Source: an uncultured Oscillospiraceae bacterium
GTDB taxonomy: Bacteria; Bacillota; Clostridia; Oscillospirales; Oscillospiraceae
Length of the DNA: 25,079 nucleotides
NCBI GenBank assembly: GCA_910583885.1
Contig: CAJUAC010000040.1
Coordinates: 1-25,079 of the forward strand
Reading direction: 5' to 3'
Both the position numbers and the translations under genes were made by a program. The notes below the pieces were generated by a model. The model did no database searches, had not been told where the DNA came from, and worked only from the letters and a program-made list of their open reading frames with translations. Positions 23,482 through 25,079 of this stretch are shown here, piece after piece (within the stretch, counting starts at the first letter, position 1; each line of letters opens with the position of its first letter).

Positions 23482-24216
23482 TAGCGTTCAAAGAAAAACT
23501 GCAATGGAAAGCAGACAGCAGAACGGTCAGAGAATATTGACAGGTATGGAAGGACTTCGGCTTGGGCGAGCTGCCACCCGTCATTCTGAATGATCTTGGT
23601 AAGGGTCTACAGCCTGCAAAACGAAGAAACGACATAGCCGAAGCTACGCCGTTTCCTGAAAACATCTTATGCTGTTTTATGAGCACCGTCCAAATGGCAC
23701 GTTTTTTAACCTGTCAAAAAGGCCTGCGCAGAAGTTTTCACCCGCAGACGCGAATGCTTCCAGCAGTTTTCCTGTGGTGTGTACATGGGAAACGCACTTT
23801 GCGCAGGGCGCAAGCGGGGCGGCCCTTAGGCTGCCGGGCAACCCTTCAGCGCGGCTGAATGGCAGCCCTGATTCAAAAAAGTGGCTACGCCACTTTTTTG
23901 ACATAAAGTACCCCGCAGAAGCCGTGTGAGCCCCGTTATAACCTGCACATAACTGGCAGGTGGGTCGCCTGCATCGCCCTTTACTGCTTCCAACTTCCAA
24001 CCGCCGTGAACTGCCGCAAAGCGGCAGGTTTGCGCTTCGCCGTCTCGTGGACGGCCCACGGTGGCAGCCGGGAGGCCTGCAAACCAGACGATGAACCAGC
24101 ATCCCGAATAACAAAATGTGGGTTAATGAAAGGCTCATCACGCACCCCGCAGGGTACTGTCTTTTATCCTATGCACCGTCCCGCCCCGCTGTGCGGGCTG
24201 CGGGAAAAGAAATTTC
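23482..24216. other. Gene-free region with several hairpins
   Basis: No open frame here has a ribosome site and a protein-like sequence. It contains a 12-pair stem CAAAAAAGTGGC/GCCACTTTTTTG (23874-23900), CTGCCG/CGGCAG (24011-24027), GCCGT/ACGGC near 24039-24055 and a GC-rich hairpin at 24180-24204 just after the DUF1292 stop. The composition is mixed, GC-rich in blocks. It looks like repeat remnants or decayed sequence beside the acquired tetR cassette. Confidence 0.55.
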
Positions 24217-24501
24217 TCATTCGTCCTCGAAGAAAATCTCCATAAACAGGTTATATACCTCTGTGAGCTCCTCCTCACTGTCTAAGGTGGAAAGCAGCTC
24301 CTCCCCGCCCTCCTTGATGGACTTGAGGATTACCAAGCCGTAGTCGTCGCTGTCCTCGTCGGCGTCCTCCTCTATCACTGCGGGGAAAAATGCCATGTAG
24401 GTCTGCCCATTGTGTTCGAGGACGTCAAGCAACTCCAGCTCTATGTCGTTGCCGTCCTCATCCGTTACCGTGATAAAATCAGGGCCGAATTCTTCGCTCA
24501 T
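24217..24501 (-). CDS. DUF1292 (YrzB-like) acidic protein
   Basis: A 94-residue, strongly acidic protein. The pattern DFITVTDEDGNDIELELLDV, EHNGQTYMAFFPA, DYGLVILKSIKEGGEELLST and a final EEELTEVYNLFMEIFFEDE is characteristic of DUF1292. In many Firmicutes such genes accompany yrrK/ruvX and alaS; here those are absent. Function is unknown. The ATG at 24501 is preceded by GGAGG about ten bases upstream. It has its own promoter and a hairpin at the start of its leader. Confidence 0.92.
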   Translation of the reverse strand: MSEEFGPDFITVTDEDGNDIELELLDVLEHNGQTYMAFFPAVIEEDADEDSDDYGLVILKSIKEGGEELLSTLDSEEELTEVYNLFMEIFFEDE

Positions 24502-24532
24502 AACCGATCTCCCTCCTGCCGGTATGTCCACT

Positions 24533-24550
24533 GGGACAGCCCTCTGTCCC
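24533..24550 (-). other. Stem-loop at the 5' end of the DUF1292 message
   Basis: GGGACAG (24533-24539) and CTGTCCC (24544-24550) form a seven-pair stem with a four-base loop, starting within a few bases of the predicted transcription start. It may protect the message from decay. Confidence 0.5.
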
Positions 24551-24559
24551 GGTAGCTAT

Positions 24560-24588
24560 AGTGTAACCGTTTTTTTCAGAAATTGCAA
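24560..24588 (-). promoter_or_regulatory. Sigma-A promoter of the DUF1292 gene
   Basis: On the minus strand TTGCAA (24588-24583) and TACACT (24565-24560) lie 17 bases apart. The start would be near 24553. Confidence 0.75.
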
Positions 24589-24697
24589 GAGGCATTCCAT
24601 TTGACATTTCGACGATTTCCGCACTTCGTTTTTGTATTTTATGAATAATTTTTTAGTTCTATTCAAATTCTTGTAAAATACTGCGGATTTTTTTGCC

Positions 24698-24726
24698 TTT
24701 TCAAGGTTGACAAGCCGTGTTATACT
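24698..24726 (+). promoter_or_regulatory. Extended -10 promoter of the penicillin-binding protein gene
   Basis: TATACT (24721-24726) is preceded directly by TGT, an extended -10 motif. TTTTCA (24698-24703) is a weak -35 box at 17 bases. A perfect TTGACA nearby (24707) is too close to serve. Confidence 0.6.
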
Positions 24727-24734
24727 ATAAATTG

Positions 24735-24794
24735 GCATATCACAGGGATATGCTGGAACAGCGGCTGTCCCCTCCCGCCCCGGCGGCGGGGAGG
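24735..24794 (+). promoter_or_regulatory. Two hairpins in the leader of the penicillin-binding protein gene
   Basis: GCATATC/GATATGC (24735-24753, five-base loop) opens the leader. CCTCCCGCC/GGCGGGGAGG (24771-24794, one bulged G) follows, ending 15 bases before the GGAGG ribosome site. The leader may control expression; no known riboswitch was matched. Confidence 0.5.
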
Positions 24795-24826
24795 TGTATT
24801 TTCAGAAAAGGAGGTACGTCCAGACG

Positions 24827-25079
24827 ATGGATCGTGCATATAACGGCGGCCCGGACCCTGCTGCGCCCAACGGCACGGCAGAGCACGGCAGCCCCCGCAA
24901 AAAGAAAAAGAGGTTCTCTATTGGCCGTCTCATCGGCCGCATCTTCCTCACGCTCTTCACCCTGTGCGTCATTGGCGTGTTGACAATGGCCATCTTCTTC
25001 AAGATCTTCATGACCTACATCAACACCACCCTCATCCCCTCCCTGGGGGAGATCTCCTACGAGGAGATGACCATGTCCC
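24827..25079 (+). CDS. Class A penicillin-binding protein, N-terminus only (cut by window edge)
   Basis: Only 84 codons are visible. They show a short polar N-terminus, a basic stretch SPRKKKKRFSIGRLIGR, a membrane segment at about 37-62 and then INTTLIPSLGEISYEEMTMS, which I know from the start of PBP1A-like glycosyltransferase/transpeptidases of this bacterial group. These enzymes build and cross-link peptidoglycan outside the membrane. GGAGG lies 12 bases before the ATG, somewhat far, but no other start is in frame. The catalytic domains lie beyond the window, so the assignment is tentative. Confidence 0.7.
   Translation, partial: MDRAYNGGPDPAAPNGTAEHGSPRKKKKRFSIGRLIGRIFLTLFTLCVIGVLTMAIFFKIFMTYINTTLIPSLGEISYEEMTMS

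Noticed and set aside
23411..23686. A longer TetR protein starting at 23686
   Set aside because: The added part runs across the consensus promoter and is not protein-like; the HTH begins right after the ATG at 23410.
24707..24731. TTGACA with TATAAA as the promoter of the penicillin-binding protein gene
   Set aside because: The spacing is only 13 bases, too short for a sigma-A promoter.

Overview
The window looks like chromosomal DNA of a GC-rich, motile, anaerobic Firmicute of the Oscillospiraceae/Eubacteriales type (relatives of Flavonifractor, Intestinimonas or Oscillibacter). This is inferred from the flagellar gene order, the FliW/CsrA pair, strong AGGAGG ribosome binding sites, and small families such as DUF6470, DUF1292 and a DUF6809-like protein. 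No rRNA, tRNA, CRISPR array or intact transposase gene was seen.

Layout. (1) Positions 1-11169, all on the minus strand, are two flagellar clusters. The first, read right to left, is flgB-flgC-fliE-fliF-fliG-fliH (rod, MS ring, rotor, export), with fliH cut by the left edge and a sigma-A-like promoter at 4845-4873. The second is flgM-flgN-flgK-flgL-yviE-fliW-csrA, the same order as in Bacillus subtilis (anti-sigma factor, chaperone, hook-filament junction proteins, assembly factor, post-transcriptional switch). (2) Positions 11379-14130, plus strand: radC-uvrB, divergent from flgM. (3) Positions 14131-14692: gene-free, bounded by two inverted copies of a three-hairpin sequence. (4) Positions 14693-15273: a small divergent module, a DUF6809-like gene and a lower-GC XRE repressor gene, with two near-identical dyads around a near-consensus promoter. 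(5) Positions 15298-18199: uvrA with its own promoter. (6) Positions 18362-21815, plus strand: an Arc-like ribbon-helix-helix gene, a small multidrug export-type membrane protein, an unknown membrane-anchored protein and recD2, ending in a clear terminator. (7) Positions 22072-23481, minus strand: an AT-rich tetR-CPBP protease pair that looks acquired. (8) Positions 23482-24216: gene-free. (9) A DUF1292 gene (minus) and the start of a class A penicillin-binding protein gene (plus, cut by the right edge).

How the genes work together. The left half encodes rod, MS ring, switch and hook-junction parts plus the checkpoints that time filament assembly: FlgM on the flagellar sigma factor and FliW/CsrA on translation. 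The middle groups DNA repair functions: UvrA and UvrB for nucleotide excision, RadC of uncertain role, and the RecD2 helicase. The accessory interest lies in the intergenic repeats, the XRE/DUF6809-like module, the TetR/CPBP cassette, and an unusually long FlgK with an internal tandem repeat. I found no clear evidence of a wholly new multigene system.
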